In this document: piece by piece, positions 62,709 to 64,000 of the stretch
How positions within the stretch are numbered: position 1 is the stretch's first letter
Layout of the letters: every line of letters starts with the position of its first letter
Assembly (NCBI GenBank): GCA_028342535.1
Contig: JAOLWQ010000001.1
Location: 248,001 to 312,000 of the forward strand
DNA length: 64,000 nucleotides
Origin: Methylophilaceae bacterium
GTDB taxonomy: Bacteria > Pseudomonadota > Gammaproteobacteria > Burkholderiales > Methylophilaceae
Direction: 5' to 3'
Position numbers and translations under genes: made by a program
The notes under the pieces: generated by a model
Told to the model about the DNA's origin: nothing
What the model saw: only the letters and a program-made list of their open reading frames with translations
Database searches by the model: none

Positions 62709-62754
62709 ATAAGTAATTGATATTTACCTTAATTTAGATAGCTAAAGTCATAAT

Positions 62755-63765
62755 ATGTACAATATAATTCGATTCTTTTTGTTTATTTTTAACCCTGAAT
62801 TTGCTCATCATTTAGCAATGAATTCACTAAAAATATTTAATTATTTAGGCTTTCTAAGCTTCTTATCACAAAAAATAAAATGTAAGCCAAGATTAATTAT
62901 GGGTCTAAAGTTTGATAACCCAGTTGGACTTGCAGCCGGACTCGATAAAAATGCTGAATATATTGATTGTTTATCAAAACTGGGATTTGGTTTTATTGAA
63001 GTTGGGACTGTAACCCCAAAACCTCAGGCAGGCAACCCAAAACCACGATCATTTAGATTAACTAAAGAAGAGGGGATTATAAATAGATTTGGTTTTAATA
63101 ATGATGGCATTGACAAGGTAATAAAAAATATTCAAAAATCTAAATTTAAGGGTATTTTAGGCATTAATATTGGGAAGAATTTTGATACACCAATTAGTAA
63201 GGCTACAAATGATTACCTTATATGTTTTAGGAAATCATATTTATTTGCTAGCTACATTGTATTAAATATTTCCTCTCCAAATACTAAGAATCTTCGTAAA
63301 TTACAGGAATTCAAAAATTTAGAAGAATTACTAAAAGTAATTAAGGGTGAACAAAAAGTACTATACAAAAAGTATGGAAAATACGTACCTTTCTTACTTA
63401 AAATTTCCCCCGACAATACAAATTCGCAACTTACTTCTATATGTAAATTGCTAAAGAAGTATAAAATTGATGGCGTAATAGCCACTAACACGACCCTATC
63501 TAGAAGTGAGATTGGAAAATCTCCCAAGAGGCATGAGTCAGGTGGTTTATCTGGCCTTCCATTAAAATCAAGCTCATTAAAAACTTTAAAATTTTTAAAA
63601 TTAAGTCTGAATGGTAAAATTCCAATTATCGGCGTTGGAGGAGTGATGTCAGGTAAGGATGGTAAAGAAAAAATTGATAATGGGGCAGAATTAATCCAAA
63701 TATATTCGGGTTTAATTTTTAAGGGACATAAATTAATTTATGAACTATGTAGAGAGATTGGATAG
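62755..63765 (+). CDS. pyrD: Dihydroorotate dehydrogenase (quinone), class 2
   Basis: FDNPVGLAAGLDKNAEYID, GFGFIEVGTVTPKPQAGNPKPRSFRL, NISSPNTKNLRKLQ, GVGGVMSGKDGKEKI. Confidence 0.96.
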   Translation: MYNIIRFFLFIFNPEFAHHLAMNSLKIFNYLGFLSFLSQKIKCKPRLIMGLKFDNPVGLAAGLDKNAEYIDCLSKLGFGFIEVGTVTPKPQAGNPKPRSFRLTKEEGIINRFGFNNDGIDKVIKNIQKSKFKGILGINIGKNFDTPISKATNDYLICFRKSYLFASYIVLNISSPNTKNLRKLQEFKNLEELLKVIKGEQKVLYKKYGKYVPFLLKISPDNTNSQLTSICKLLKKYKIDGVIATNTTLSRSEIGKSPKRHESGGLSGLPLKSSSLKTLKFLKLSLNGKIPIIGVGGVMSGKDGKEKIDNGAELIQIYSGLIFKGHKLIYELCREIG

Positions 63766-64000
63766 TATAGAGTCAAAACCATATTTATTTTCATACAGAA
63801 GGTGTCCATATGCAATGAGAGCTAGAATGGCACTTGTAGAATCTAATATTGATTTTGATCTATATGAAATATCCCTTCGAAATAAGCCACATGAAATGCT
63901 AGCTATTAGCTCAAAAGGAACAGTCCCCATTCTAAAATTAAATCAATTAGTATTAGATGAAAGTTTAGATATAATGAAATGGGCTTATAAAAATAGTAAT
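63740..64000 (+). CDS. Glutathione S-transferase N-terminal domain protein (truncated by window edge)
   Basis: MNYVERLDSIESKPYLFSYRRCPYAMRARMALVESNIDFDLYEISLRNKPHEMLAISSKGTVPIL; overlaps 3' end of pyrD. Confidence 0.83.
   Translation, partial: MNYVERLDSIESKPYLFSYRRCPYAMRARMALVESNIDFDLYEISLRNKPHEMLAISSKGTVPILKLNQLVLDESLDIMKWAYKNSN

Overview
The window is a compact, AT-rich, almost entirely core-genome segment of a proteobacterium. Gene content (NAD-dependent formate dehydrogenase operon next to Mo-cofactor genes, tkt-gap-pgk, H+-pyrophosphatase, very short intergenic gaps) suggests a streamlined methylotrophic betaproteobacterium, possibly OM43/Methylophilales-like; that placement is an inference, not a search result. 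Main blocks: tonB-like; moeA-mobB-mobA-moaA divergent from fdsGBA-fdhD-fdsD; rpmE/rho/trxA; rsmI-pyrC-rnpB (RNase P RNA); a full dcw division/cell-wall cluster (mraZ to lpxC); cca; an argA-like/argB operon; tkt-gap-pgk-purC; hppA; M23 peptidase-secA; nth and rsx(rnf)EGDCBA; dapA-bamC-pyrD. I saw no mobile elements, CRISPR arrays, tRNAs or phage/defence genes, and no multi-gene system that looks undescribed. The most notable signals are: (1) rsmH split by a -1 frame change exactly at an 11-A run; (2) murF with no ATG/GTG/TTG start anywhere it could encode its N-terminus, but with a well-placed ATT behind a GGAG; (3) an XRE-type HTH domain fused to an N-acetylglutamate synthase-like protein beside argB; (4) a strong hairpin just upstream of the gap start codon; (5) 10-bp spaced MraZ-box-like repeats upstream of mraZ.
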